Assembly (NCBI GenBank): GCA_018696595.1
Contig: JABHQW010000008.1
Location: 204,522 to 268,521 of the forward strand
Length of the DNA: 64,000 nt
Reading direction: 5' to 3'
Source of the DNA: Candidatus Woesearchaeota archaeon
Lineage (GTDB): Archaea; Nanobdellota; Nanobdellia; Woesearchaeales; GW2011-AR9
Positions 17,911 to 26,190 of this stretch are shown one piece after another. The translations under genes were made by a program, and so were the position numbers. Positions within the stretch are counted from its first letter, which is position 1, and each line of letters opens with the position of its first letter. The notes beneath the pieces were generated by a model, which was not told where the DNA came from, made no database searches, and worked only from the letters and a program-made list of their open reading frames with translations.

Positions 17911-18735
17911 TTATTTTTTCTTTTTATTAACTTTCTTTTTAATTGTTTTTTTAACTGTTTTTTTTTTAGCAACAGTTTTTTTCTTACCTCTTAAAGAGGT
18001 ACCAGAAATCTTAGATTTCTTAGTAATAACTTTCTTTTTAATTGGTTTCTTTTTAGTTACTTTTTTCTTAGTAACTGGTTTCTTTTTTATTGTCTTTTTC
18101 TTTACGACCTTCTTCTTAACAACTTTCTTTTTTGCTTCTTTTTTCTTTTCTTTAATTATGACTCTTTTAACATCGCGTTGTTCTTTTTTCAGATCTTCTT
18201 CAATCTTTTCAATTACTTTCTTAATTTTAGCAATATTAGCTTCATTACTAGTATCTTGAGTAATCAGTTCACCACATTCAGGACAATGGAATTCAAAGTC
18301 CATTCCTTGATCAAAATTTAATCTTACACAATCGTTCGGACAAATAAAGAATAGCTCTTTTTCTTCTTCTAACATCTTTTCATTTAATCTTACTAATTGT
18401 TCTCTTTTCCTTTTGAAGTAAATGAATCTGATACTTTCAGGAATAAGAGTCCAATAATAAATGTACCAACCTTTTTCTTTGTCTTTTTTACGATTAAACC
18501 CGACTAAATTATTATTATAAAGAAGATAAAGCATTTTTCTAACAATCTTAATGTCATATTTGGTTCTTTTAGCTAAATCAAACTCAGAAACATTTTCTTT
18601 TCCATAGAGCTCTTTAATCAAAAGTAATCCTTCTTCTCCAAGAATTGGTAAAGTGATCTCTTCAATCTTATTTTGAGTTAAACGCATAGTCTTATATTGG
18701 TATTTGTCCCTTTTAAACCTTTCGGTTTTCATCAC
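17911..18735 (-). CDS. tfe: Transcription factor E alpha (TFE) with histone H1-like lysine tail
   Basis: TFE assists promoter opening together with TBP, TFB and RNA polymerase. The N-terminal winged helix (about 24-85) includes SEFDLAKRTKYDIKIVRKMLY, and a zinc ribbon follows (CPNDC...CPECG, about 151-178). Both are as in the family, which usually ends near residue 180-200. Here a further 80 or so residues consist almost wholly of KKKVVKKK / KKKPVTKKK-type repeats, like the tails of histone H1 or bacterial Hc1 proteins. The start overlaps the end of hjc by 23 nt. MRLTQNKIEE is an alternative later start. Confidence 0.93.
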   Translation of the reverse strand: MMKTERFKRDKYQYKTMRLTQNKIEEITLPILGEEGLLLIKELYGKENVSEFDLAKRTKYDIKIVRKMLYLLYNNNLVGFNRKKDKEKGWYIYYWTLIPESIRFIYFKRKREQLVRLNEKMLEEEKELFFICPNDCVRLNFDQGMDFEFHCPECGELITQDTSNEANIAKIKKVIEKIEEDLKKEQRDVKRVIIKEKKKEAKKKVVKKKVVKKKTIKKKPVTKKKVTKKKPIKKKVITKKSKISGTSLRGKKKTVAKKKTVKKTIKKKVNKKKK

Positions 18736-19126
18736 TATTTTGCAGTAATTCCTCTTTAGTTAAGCCTCTAATCTTGGCTTTTTCCAAAGAAGCGAGCCAA
18801 CATTTGCCTGTATTCTCTAAGTCTTCTAACATTAAGAAATACCAATCGTGATCGGGGAATTTAATTGCGGCCCAAGCTTCTGCACCAAAATTATTAGAAA
18901 ATGTTCTTAGTTGTTCTATTTCTGAGCCCGAGAAGTACTTTTTTTTATCTTTGGTAACTTTACATTCAATTGCTAATCTTCTGATAGCGTTCCCCGCAAG
19001 AATGTCTGGAGAGGGATATTGAGAAGATCCACTGCCTGCTGCCCTGATGCAACTGAATTCATTTTCATTGAAGAATTTAACTAGTTCTCTTTCTCCTTTA
19101 CTACCTTTGGCCTTACGATTTTTCAT
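18713..19126 (-). CDS. hjc: Holliday junction resolvase Hjc
   Basis: Archaeal structure-specific endonuclease that cuts four-way junctions in recombination and fork repair. The 137 residues carry the nuclease residues of the PD-(D/E)xK fold in order: Glu in KGSKGERELVKFF, Asp in PSPDILA, and ECK in LAIECKVTK. Length is normal. It lies between rnz and tfe in a tight operon: its ATG overlaps the rnz stop by 4 nt and its end overlaps the TFE start. Confidence 0.95.
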   Translation of the reverse strand: MKNRKAKGSKGERELVKFFNENEFSCIRAAGSGSSQYPSPDILAGNAIRRLAIECKVTKDKKKYFSGSEIEQLRTFSNNFGAEAWAAIKFPDHDWYFLMLEDLENTGKCWLASLEKAKIRGLTKEELLQNSDENRKV

Positions 19127-20013
19127 ACCCGAACCTTCATAAAATCTTCAGCAACAATAGTTTCATCAAAATGATCACGAGCTTCTTTAACAATCTCCGC
19201 AGTACTTTTATACCTGGGACTAATATGAGTAATAATTAATTTCTTAGCATTATTTTCAGAAGCAATTAAAGCAGCATCCTTAATTGTTAAGTGCATATAT
19301 TTCCTTGTTTTTTCTTTAATATCACTAAGATGTGTTCCTTCAGAAATTAATAAATCTGCATTCTTGGCTAGTTTGTTTGCACCATTACAAGGTAATGTGT
19401 CAGCAACGTAACTAATTTTTTTCTCTTCTACCAAATAAGTTACATCTTTAGATTTAATTTTCTTGCCGTTATGAATTACATCTTTACCAGCTTGTAACTG
19501 TCCTAAAATGGGACCTGATAACTTTAACTTCTCAGCCTTACCTATATTGATTCTTAATCTTTCTTTCTCAATAAAACTAAATCCGATACAATCAGCAGAA
19601 TGTTTTAATGGTTCCGCTCTTAAAATAAAATCATCATTTTCAAAACAAATTCCGGATTTAACTTCTTTAACTTCATAAGGGATAATATCTTTTGCTGCGA
19701 ATGATTTAAACATATGTTCCAAATATTTTTTACTTCCTTTCGGACCATAAATATATAATTTCTTGGCAAATTGATCTGCACCCATAGAACTCATTAATCC
19801 TGGAATTCCAAACACGTGGTCTCCATGCCAGTGACTGATCAATAACCTAGTAATTTTTGCTGGTTTGATTCCAGTAAGACGCATTTGTCTTTGTACATTT
19901 TCTCCACAATCAAACAGAATATTTTCAGTTTTATATTTAAGCATAAAGCTAGGATGATTACGTTTCTTAGTTGGTTGCATACAACTTGTTCCCAGGAAAA
20001 TTATTTCTACCAT
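19123..20013 (-). CDS. rnz: Ribonuclease Z (tRNA 3' processing endonuclease)
   Basis: Zinc-dependent beta-lactamase-fold nuclease that removes 3' trailers from precursor tRNA. 296 residues, with the metal-binding HWHGDHVFGIPGL motif (about 61-73), other conserved residues ADTLPC and SEGTH, and the C-terminal THISPRYK histidine motif. This is the short RNase Z form normal for archaea. It is the first gene of the rnz-hjc-tfe operon. Confidence 0.95.
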   Translation of the reverse strand: MVEIIFLGTSCMQPTKKRNHPSFMLKYKTENILFDCGENVQRQMRLTGIKPAKITRLLISHWHGDHVFGIPGLMSSMGADQFAKKLYIYGPKGSKKYLEHMFKSFAAKDIIPYEVKEVKSGICFENDDFILRAEPLKHSADCIGFSFIEKERLRINIGKAEKLKLSGPILGQLQAGKDVIHNGKKIKSKDVTYLVEEKKISYVADTLPCNGANKLAKNADLLISEGTHLSDIKEKTRKYMHLTIKDAALIASENNAKKLIITHISPRYKSTAEIVKEARDHFDETIVAEDFMKVRV

Positions 20014-20061
20014 TATATTCTGTAATATATGGGTTCAGTTAATAAATTTAATGGAGAAAAA

Positions 20062-20415
20062 TCAATTTCCTTTGTATCCAAATTTCTGATCATACTCTTT
20101 ATGGTTAATAATATCAAGAACAAAAGCAATTATTTCAATTTTACTTTCTCCGTCAGTTAGTGTATATAACATTCGCCAATAAGCAGGAAGTTCTACACGA
20201 AATAAATTTGCAACGTTGTAATTTATAACATATTCTTTTGGAATTAATTTTTTTGCAATCGGATCTCCAAAATGAGGATTATCTTTAATCAATTCAACTT
20301 TTTGATTTACAGATTTAAGAATCATTCGTTCTGTTTTTGAAGTGGATGCTTCTTTGTTAAGGTATTTGTAAATTTCTTCTGCTTCGGGAGAAAGAACTAA
20401 TCTTACTGTTTTCAT
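20062..20415 (-). CDS. RelE/ParE-like toxin
   Basis: 117 residues resembling the RelE-type toxins of archaea, which cleave ribosome-bound mRNA. The C-terminal segment FRVELPAYWRMLYTLTDG followed by EIIAFVLDIINHKEYDQKF is typical of the group, with basic residues on the central sheet (MILKSVNQK, RVELPAYWR). Its start overlaps the stop of the upstream small gene by 4 nt (ATGA), the usual antitoxin-toxin arrangement. The toxin assignment is inference from fold-like pattern and gene pairing. Confidence 0.7.
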   Translation of the reverse strand: MKTVRLVLSPEAEEIYKYLNKEASTSKTERMILKSVNQKVELIKDNPHFGDPIAKKLIPKEYVINYNVANLFRVELPAYWRMLYTLTDGESKIEIIAFVLDIINHKEYDQKFGYKGN

Positions 20416-20681
20416 AATTCTAAACCTTTAGCAATAGCTTTTTGTAATTTCTTATTGGGGTTATGAATCCAAGTAATGCCTTTCATGGTTACCAAGATTT
20501 TATTACTATATTCTAAATATTCTAAAATTCCTTTCAAAGTATTATGATTGACTTGTTTAGGTAACTTTCTTTTTAGTTCTGCAATCGTCATTACACTATC
20601 TTCAGAATTTTTGATAGTATCTTCTACCATTAATACAGTGTTTAATGTTGGGGAATGTTCCATTTGTAACATATTTATCAC
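20412..20681 (-). CDS. Putative antitoxin, winged-helix type
   Basis: 89 residues. The central part (MTIAELKRKLPKQVNHNTLKG) looks like a helix-turn-helix, followed by a wing (NKILVTMKGITWIHNP). It precedes and overlaps the RelE-like gene. It probably neutralises the toxin and represses its own promoter: GTTAT/ATAAC half-sites and a repeated CTATTGTT lie just upstream. An SD-like AGGTGAT precedes the start. Confidence 0.65.
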   Translation of the reverse strand: MINMLQMEHSPTLNTVLMVEDTIKNSEDSVMTIAELKRKLPKQVNHNTLKGILEYLEYSNKILVTMKGITWIHNPNKKLQKAIAKGLEL

Positions 20682-20712
20682 CTATTGTTATTAGTTGATA
20701 ACTATTGTTTAC
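20682..20712. promoter_or_regulatory. Likely operator of the toxin-antitoxin pair
   Basis: CTATTGTT occurs at 20682-20689 and again at 20702-20709, exactly 20 bp (two helical turns) apart. Between and overlapping them is the dyad GTTAT-tagttg-ATAAC (20687-20702). On the minus strand a TATA-like TTTATATATC lies further upstream, so the repeats cover the expected start region. Confidence 0.4.
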
Positions 20713-20791
20713 TTACTGATATATAAAGATTTTGGTAATAAATCAAGAAAAATAATGATTTTTGGTTAACAAAAGGAGAATATTGTTTTCA

Positions 20792-21430
20792 TTAAATATC
20801 TAACACACTATCTAACTCATGCAAACTTTTAATCTTGGGGTGATACTCCCTAGAATTTCTACGATCAATTAAAACAGATTTCATGTCAATCTTTTTGGCA
20901 GCCATAATGTCTGACTGAATACTATCTCCAACCATTACGGCATCATCAACCGTTAAACCCAAATCAGATAACACGTGTTTAAAGAAATTTTTATCGGTTT
21001 TAATTAAACCCACTTCACAAGATAAATACGTTTTATCAAACAACTCTTCTAATTGAAATTTTTCCATTACTTGTTTAATTGAAAAACAATCAGTGTTAGA
21101 AACTAAAATCACTTTATACTTTTTTCTTAACTCTGTTAAAATTTCTTTAACTTCTTTATAAGGTTGCGCAAGCATCCAGTTTTTGTTCCACATCCCTACA
21201 AGAGTTTCAATTTTATGGTTCTTAATTTCAATCTGAAATTCTTTACAAATATTTTCAAAAGATTGTTTCAAGTTTTCAAACTTAGAAGTCATCATTGCTC
21301 GTTCCATCCTGACAACATATTCGGGGAATGGCAATTTAATCTCAAGGATGTTCTTCACTTGTTTAATCGGACTCCAGACTCCGTTTTCTACTAAAGTTCC
21401 CCAGAAGTCGAATAGAATGGCTTTTGTCAT
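20792..21430 (-). CDS. HAD-superfamily hydrolase
   Basis: 212 residues with all four HAD motifs: DFWGTLVE (motif I, only the first Asp, with Trp after it), LVSNTD (motif II), a lysine in GLIKTDKNFF (motif III), and MVGDSIQSDIMAAKK (motif IV). A helical cap lies between motifs I and II, as in subclass I phosphatases. Motif I lacks the usual second Asp (DxD/DxT is DFW here), which may point to non-phosphatase chemistry as in haloacid dehalogenase-like members. The substrate cannot be read from sequence. Confidence 0.85.
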   Translation of the reverse strand: MTKAILFDFWGTLVENGVWSPIKQVKNILEIKLPFPEYVVRMERAMMTSKFENLKQSFENICKEFQIEIKNHKIETLVGMWNKNWMLAQPYKEVKEILTELRKKYKVILVSNTDCFSIKQVMEKFQLEELFDKTYLSCEVGLIKTDKNFFKHVLSDLGLTVDDAVMVGDSIQSDIMAAKKIDMKSVLIDRRNSREYHPKIKSLHELDSVLDI

Positions 21431-21539
21431 CTAATAAACTAAATTAGCTTTAATCTATATATATTTTACTGAATTACAGACGTTATTTAAACTAGAAATC
21501 ACAAAAACGTTTATAAATTCCACTCAATTCTTCTTTAAC

Positions 21540-22556
21540 ATGACACCAGAAGAGAAATTCGAACTGATCAAAAGAAATACACAAGAAATTGTTACAGAAG
21601 AAGAAATGCTTGCTTTATTAAAGAAAAAGAAGCAACCAGCAATTTATTTAGGTACTGCAGTTACTGGCAGACCACACATTGGATATTTTGTTTGGGTTCT
21701 TAAAATGGCAGATTTTCTTAAAGCTGGATTCAAAGTAAAATTATTATTAGCAGATATGCATGGTGCTTTAGATAATTGTCCTTGGGATGTTTTAGAAAAA
21801 AGGTTTAATTATTATTCAACTGTAATTCCATTAATGTTTAAAGCAATTGGTGCAGACATTAAAAACTTTCAAATCGTTAAAGGATCCTCTTTCCAATTAA
21901 AAAAAGAATACACTTTAGATTTGTTAAAAATGTCTACCTTCGCTTCTATTAACGATGCTAAACGAGCAGCTTCAGAAGTTGTTAAGTTTGGTAACAACCC
22001 TAAACTATCTGGTTTGATTTATCCGTTAATGCAAGCTTTAGATGAAGAATATTTGAAAGTAGATGTTCAATATGGGGGAGTAGATCAAAGAAAAATTTTA
22101 ATGTTTGCTCGTGAAAATTTGCCCAAAATTGGTTACAAACCAAGAGTTGAAGTAATGACGCCTTTACTGCCGGGATTAACTGGTAAGAAAATGTCCGCTT
22201 CAGATTTAAAATCTAAAATTGATTTATTAGATACTAATAAGGAAGTTGAAGATAAGTTGAAGAAAGCTTTCTGTGAAGAAGGTGTTGTTGAAGAAAATGG
22301 CGTTTTGGCCTTTTTGAAACATGTGGTTATGGTTCTTAAACAAGATGCGGGGAAGAAATTTGTAATTGATCGGCCAGAAAAGTTTGGTGGTAAATTAGAA
22401 TTCTCTACTTATGAAGAAATTGAGAAAGTTTTCGTTAAGAAAGAATTACATCCATTAGATCTGAAAATTGCTTTGGCTAAAGAAGTCAATAATCTTCTGA
22501 AAGTGTTTAAGGATAAGAAACTGGAAAAGATCTCTAAAGACGGTTATGGTGAATGA
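21540..22556 (+). CDS. tyrS: Tyrosyl-tRNA synthetase, archaeal type
   Basis: Charges tRNA-Tyr. The 338-residue class I synthetase has the HIGH equivalent PHIGYF (about 45-50) within YLGTAVTGRPHIGY and the KMSAS loop (KKMSASD). The tyrosine-binding VQYGGVDQRK segment is present. The short length without a C-terminal S4 domain is that of archaeal and eukaryotic TyrRS. The start follows a TATA-like TTTATAAATT by about 30 nt, suggesting a nearly leaderless transcript. Confidence 0.95.
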   Translation: MTPEEKFELIKRNTQEIVTEEEMLALLKKKKQPAIYLGTAVTGRPHIGYFVWVLKMADFLKAGFKVKLLLADMHGALDNCPWDVLEKRFNYYSTVIPLMFKAIGADIKNFQIVKGSSFQLKKEYTLDLLKMSTFASINDAKRAASEVVKFGNNPKLSGLIYPLMQALDEEYLKVDVQYGGVDQRKILMFARENLPKIGYKPRVEVMTPLLPGLTGKKMSASDLKSKIDLLDTNKEVEDKLKKAFCEEGVVEENGVLAFLKHVVMVLKQDAGKKFVIDRPEKFGGKLEFSTYEEIEKVFVKKELHPLDLKIALAKEVNNLLKVFKDKKLEKISKDGYGE

Positions 22557-22565
22557 TTTATTTAT

Positions 22566-23768
22566 TCACTTCCCTTCTAACACAACCAAGGTATGATAAT
22601 TAAAATACTTGTTAATCACTCTTCTAACATCAGCAATAGTAACCTCTTTGATCTTCTTGATATAAGAATTCATCAAATCTACAGATTTAACCTGTTCCCA
22701 ATAAACTATTTGATCTGCAACTTTCTGAGGGTCTTCAATATCTAATAAATAATCTCCTTCGATATAATCTTTAGCTTCTTTTAAATCGATAGTATTAATT
22801 TTTTTCAATTTTTCAATCTCTGCAAAAATCATTTTTTTAACTAAAGGAAGATTCTTTTTGTCAATCGTAGCGTAAACTGCAAAGTAACCATAAGTTGAAT
22901 CATTCAAGTTTTGTGTTCCCACATCATAAGCTAATCCTTTTTTGCCACGAATCTCTGTAAACATTCTTCCACTTTGACCACGGCCAAGAATTCCATTGAT
23001 CACATCTAAGATATAACTGTCTGGATGGCTTCTAGGAATTGTTTTAAATCCCATTGCTGCATAAGTACTAGCAATCTTGCGTTTTTCTTTTTTCAAAGTG
23101 TTAGATTTAGCTACTGGTTCATTTACTTTTTTCAAAGTTACATCTTTTCCTTTTTCAAAAACAAATTTGTCTTCCAATTCTTTTTTCCATCCTTTAACGT
23201 CCCCAACTACAGAAATGATCATGTTATTTGGAACGTAATATCTGTTAAAATAATCCATTACTTTTTCTCTATTTAGGTTCTTAATAACATTCTTAGAACC
23301 ATAAACTGGATTTTTGCTGGGGTGTTTCTTGAAAATTGTTCTTTGTAATAAATCCCATTGATAATATCTTGGTTCATCATGAACCAAATCAATTTCTTTA
23401 ATTACAATATTTTTTTCTTTATCTAAATCCTTAGGGTCAAATAAAGAGTTTTGTAAAATATCTGATAAAACATCTACTCCTTTAGTGAAATGTTTCTTTA
23501 AAACTTTAACATAAAAGCAAGTTCTTTCATTGGTAGTGTAAGCGTTAAACTCTCCGCCAATTTTTTCAATTTCGTTAGATATTAACCAGTTATTAGGTCT
23601 CTTCTTAGTACCTTCAAAAACCATATGTTCAATGAAATGAGAAATACCTCTTTCGGTCTCAGTTTCGTTATTACTGCCTACTTTAACCATTACTTCAATA
23701 ACTACAGCATTACTCTTATTTTGCTGAAAATATACAGTTAAACCGTTATCTAACACTACCTTTTTCAT
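22566..23768 (-). CDS. M16 family zinc metallopeptidase
   Basis: 400 residues, about the length of single-repeat M16 peptidases. The inverted zinc motif HFIEHMVFEGT (HxxEH) lies at about residues 44-54, and the downstream glutamate lies in the helix beginning at FDPKDLDKEKNIVIKE. The C-terminal half carries the R/Y substrate-binding segment (GRGQSGRMFTEIRGKKGLAYDV). Such enzymes degrade small peptides or process proteins. There is no signal peptide, so it is probably cytoplasmic. It is convergent with tyrS. Confidence 0.92.
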   Translation of the reverse strand: MKKVVLDNGLTVYFQQNKSNAVVIEVMVKVGSNNETETERGISHFIEHMVFEGTKKRPNNWLISNEIEKIGGEFNAYTTNERTCFYVKVLKKHFTKGVDVLSDILQNSLFDPKDLDKEKNIVIKEIDLVHDEPRYYQWDLLQRTIFKKHPSKNPVYGSKNVIKNLNREKVMDYFNRYYVPNNMIISVVGDVKGWKKELEDKFVFEKGKDVTLKKVNEPVAKSNTLKKEKRKIASTYAAMGFKTIPRSHPDSYILDVINGILGRGQSGRMFTEIRGKKGLAYDVGTQNLNDSTYGYFAVYATIDKKNLPLVKKMIFAEIEKLKKINTIDLKEAKDYIEGDYLLDIEDPQKVADQIVYWEQVKSVDLMNSYIKKIKEVTIADVRRVINKYFNYHTLVVLEGK

Positions 23769-23830
23769 ATATAATAGTATATATTTAAGGTTTATAAATG
23801 ATTTGGTGAAGTGTAATAAAAAGAAGATTT

Positions 23831-24097
23831 TTATTCGAAATATCTGGTGTCCATTTCATTTGAATCTGCTTCAATTATAACATCACATCCATAAATGCTT
23901 TGTGAAGAATTTGGCGTATAAATTGTTGCAGGATTAACATTTTTTATTATTGCTGTTTCTGGAATTGTTGCAAATTGATCTTTGATATAAAAATAACTGG
24001 TGGCTAACGAAAGTGTTGCTAATACTCCAATAAAGGTATAAAATTTCCCCAATCCAGAACTAACTCTTTTTTCTAAAGGTTCGTTTTTTCCATTCAT
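23831..24097 (-). CDS. Small membrane-anchored hypothetical protein
   Basis: 88 residues: a short cytoplasmic N-terminus, one hydrophobic helix (about 18-38, FYTFIGVLATLSLATSYFYI) and an external domain of about 50 residues with one Cys (SIYGCDVIIEAD). No known family. It lies between the divergent M24 gene and the M16 gene. The reading frame is not overlapped by another plausible gene, which supports it being real. Confidence 0.55.
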   Translation of the reverse strand: MNGKNEPLEKRVSSGLGKFYTFIGVLATLSLATSYFYIKDQFATIPETAIIKNVNPATIYTPNSSQSIYGCDVIIEADSNEMDTRYFE

Positions 24098-24192
24098 AAA
24101 TATTATTTATTATTTCACCTTTATATTTATTTCTCCATTAAAGAATATAAAAAAGACAAAGTTTTTAACTTAAACCTCCATTACAAAACAAC

Positions 24193-25224
24193 ATGAAACT
24201 AAAACAGTTCCAATCATACTTAAAAAAACAGAAAATTGACTTAGCAATTCTTAATGAGTCAGACGTAAATACGACTTATTTTACCCAAATTAAGCCCAGT
24301 TATTCATTATTATTGATTGGACAAAGAACCGCTAACTTATATTTAACAAAATTAGATAAAATTCCAGATTTAAAAGAGTTCAAAGTTAAAGTTTTAGAAA
24401 AAGGTTGGGAAAAGAAACTTAACAAAAATGTAAAAAGAATTGGTTTAAATTATGCTTCTGTAACAATGAATGGTTCTAGAAGAATTAAAAGATTATTTCC
24501 AAAAGCTAAATTTAGTGACATTTCTAAACAATTGAACAAATTAAGAACAACTAAAACAGAGCAAGAATGTAAGTGCATTAATCAAGCTTGTAAAATAACT
24601 GACTATGCGTTTAGTGAAATGTTAAAAAACATAAGAAAACTAAAAACAGAACAACAAGTAGCAGACTTTATTGACAGAAAATTCAAAGAAAAAGGAGCAG
24701 AATCAGCATTTCCAACAATTGTCGCTATGGGGAAGAATGCTGCAGTCCCTCACCATTTAACTTCTAATCAGAAACTTAAACGAGGATTCTTATTATTAGA
24801 TTTCGGTGCCAAGTATAAATATTACTGTGCAGATATGTCGAGAACTATTTTTTTAGGCACTCCTAAAAAACAAGAAATTGAAATGTATAACCTATTATTA
24901 AATGCTCAAGAACAAGCAATTAAGGAATCAAGCCAAGTTAAAACATTTTTTGAATTAGATCAATTAGTAAGAAAACAATTAGGGAAATATTCTTCTCACT
25001 TTATTCATTCATTGGGACATGGCTTAGGGTTAGAAATCCATGAAAGTCCTTCATATATTAAAGAATCTAAGCAAGAAATCAAGCCGGGACATGTATTTAC
25101 AATCGAACCAGGAGTCTATTTTCCGGGCAAATTTGGCATCAGGATTGAAGATACTGTTATTTATAATGATAAAGTTAAGGTTTTGACCAAAAGTAAGAAA
25201 GAATTGGTTTGTGTTAAAATCTAA
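24193..25224 (+). CDS. M24 family aminopeptidase (Xaa-Pro aminopeptidase-like)
   Basis: 343 residues with an N-terminal creatinase-like domain (about 1-115) and a pita-bread catalytic domain. The five metal ligands are visible: Asp in LLDFGAKYKYYCADMSRT (two), His in HSLGHGLGLEIHE, Glu in FTIEPGVYF, and Glu in GIRIEDTV. Such enzymes remove N-terminal residues preceding proline. It could also be annotated as a Xaa-Pro dipeptidase; sequence alone does not decide. A tRNA-Pro gene follows. Confidence 0.92.
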   Translation: MKLKQFQSYLKKQKIDLAILNESDVNTTYFTQIKPSYSLLLIGQRTANLYLTKLDKIPDLKEFKVKVLEKGWEKKLNKNVKRIGLNYASVTMNGSRRIKRLFPKAKFSDISKQLNKLRTTKTEQECKCINQACKITDYAFSEMLKNIRKLKTEQQVADFIDRKFKEKGAESAFPTIVAMGKNAAVPHHLTSNQKLKRGFLLLDFGAKYKYYCADMSRTIFLGTPKKQEIEMYNLLLNAQEQAIKESSQVKTFFELDQLVRKQLGKYSSHFIHSLGHGLGLEIHESPSYIKESKQEIKPGHVFTIEPGVYFPGKFGIRIEDTVIYNDKVKVLTKSKKELVCVKI

Positions 25225-25286
25225 CTTTTAAACCAAAAGCTTTTAAAATAAACCCAAATATAACATAACATTTATAAATACACAGC

Positions 25287-25361
25287 GGGGCTGTAGTGTA
25301 GCTTGGTCTAGCATTGGGCGTTTGGGACGCTTAGACCCCAGTTCAAATCTGGGCAGCCCCA
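25287..25361 (+). tRNA. tRNA-Pro (anticodon TGG)
   Basis: The acceptor arms GGGGCTG / CAGCCCC pair fully, with discriminator A. The anticodon loop TTTGGGA gives anticodon TGG, and the T arm is CCCAG-TTCAAAT-CTGGG. CCA is not encoded and there is no intron. A TATA-like CATTTATAAATA lies immediately upstream. It is followed by the rpl37ae-rpoP-pfdB group. Confidence 0.96.
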
Positions 25362-25391
25362 CTTATATTCAATTACAAGGAGAAATTAAAC

Positions 25392-25583
25392 ATGCCAACA
25401 AAAAGATTTGGAGCCCGATATGGGAGAAAACCGAGAAAGAAACTAACTAAAGTTGAATCTCAATATAAAGGTAAACAGAAATGTCCTTACTGTAACAAGG
25501 AAGGTATAAAGAGAGTTGCTATTGGGATTTGGCAATGTAGGAAATGCGAAGTAAAGTTTGCCGGTAGGGCGTATACTATCTAA
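25392..25583 (+). CDS. rpl37ae: 50S ribosomal protein L37Ae (eL43)
   Basis: 63 residues, a short version of this zinc-binding large-subunit protein. The start MPTKRFGARYGRKPRKK is diagnostic, and the zinc ribbon CPYC...CRKC is present. The alanine-rich C-terminal extension found in longer homologues is missing. AAGGAG lies just upstream of the ATG. rpoP follows after 14 nt and pfdB after that, a conserved archaeal order. Confidence 0.95.
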   Translation: MPTKRFGARYGRKPRKKLTKVESQYKGKQKCPYCNKEGIKRVAIGIWQCRKCEVKFAGRAYTI

Positions 25584-25597
25584 AAGGTGCTTAAAAA

Positions 25598-25732
25598 ATG
25601 TATTATGTCTGTTTTGATTGTGGAAAGAAAGTTAATGATGAATATCTTGGAACTAAAGTAAGATGCCCATACTGTGGCGGAAAAGTTCTTTACAAAGATA
25701 GAAGAACCGTCAATAAAATAAAGGCACGATAA
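25598..25732 (+). CDS. rpoP: DNA-directed RNA polymerase subunit P
   Basis: Too short for the ORF track: 44 residues starting MYYVCFDCGKKV. A zinc ribbon, C5-x2-C8 and C23-x2-C26 (RCPYCGGK), ends in a basic tail, exactly the form of archaeal Rpo12/eukaryotic Rpb12. It stabilises the polymerase core. It lies between rpl37ae and pfdB; the stop is one base before the pfdB start. An AAGGTG motif precedes the start. Confidence 0.95.
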   Translation: MYYVCFDCGKKVNDEYLGTKVRCPYCGGKVLYKDRRTVNKIKAR

Positions 25733-25733
25733 A

Positions 25734-26060
25734 ATGTCTGAAAAAGTTCAACAAATACAAATTCTTCAACAGAATTTACAACAGCTCGGGATGCAAAAAC
25801 AGCAAGTTCAATCTCAGTTAATCGAAAGCGAATCTGCAATAAAAGAATTAGAGTCTACTTCTCAAGCTTATAAAATTGTTGGGAAGATTATGATTGCTTC
25901 TAATAAAGAAGATTTGATTAAAGATCTTGAAGAGAAGAAACAAACTAACGAAGCTCGTCTGAAAACGTTTATTGAGCAAGAAAATACTCTTAAACAAAAT
26001 ATTGAATCTTTACAGCAAGAAATTGTTTCTGAGATGAAAAAAGATAAAGAAGAAAATTAA
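25734..26060 (+). CDS. pfdB: Prefoldin subunit beta
   Basis: Subunit of the hexameric co-chaperone that delivers unfolded proteins to the thermosome. The 108 residues form two long coiled-coil helices flanking a central beta hairpin (TSQAYKIVGKIMIASNKEDL), the standard architecture. It is the last gene of the eL43-RpoP-prefoldin run. Its TAA lies inside the left 10-bp direct repeat that flanks the palindromic element downstream. Confidence 0.95.
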   Translation: MSEKVQQIQILQQNLQQLGMQKQQVQSQLIESESAIKELESTSQAYKIVGKIMIASNKEDLIKDLEEKKQTNEARLKTFIEQENTLKQNIESLQQEIVSEMKKDKEEN

Positions 26061-26190
26061 TCATTTTAGCAACCTTGTCAAAGGAGGCGATTTTTCTAAT
26101 TTTTTTAAATAAATAGTACGAAACAAAGTGTAGTGGCCAAAATACAATTAGAAAAATAATAAACGCCGTGCAGGTTGCTAAATTAATCAT
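26055..26190. mobile_element. MITE-like palindromic element flanked by 10-bp direct repeats
   Basis: AATTAATCAT at 26055-26064 and 26181-26190 bounds an inverted-repeat element. The outer arms TTTAGCAACCT / AGGTTGCTAAA (26065-26075 and 26172-26182) are perfect. Inner arms are GGCG / CGCC and ATTTTTCTAATT / AATTAGAAAAAT. The left copy contains the pfdB stop; the right copy contains the stop of the convergent MscS gene. Removing one repeat plus the element would leave both stop codons overlapping in one AATTAATCAT, as expected for insertion with target-site duplication. It encodes no transposase and could also be transcribed as a structured RNA. Confidence 0.6.

Noticed and set aside
25990-26190. 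66-residue minus-strand ORF with a hydrophobic start at the pfdB-MscS junction.
   Set aside because: It lies across the palindromic element and antisense to the end of pfdB; its sequence follows from the inverted repeat and it has no independent ribosome site.
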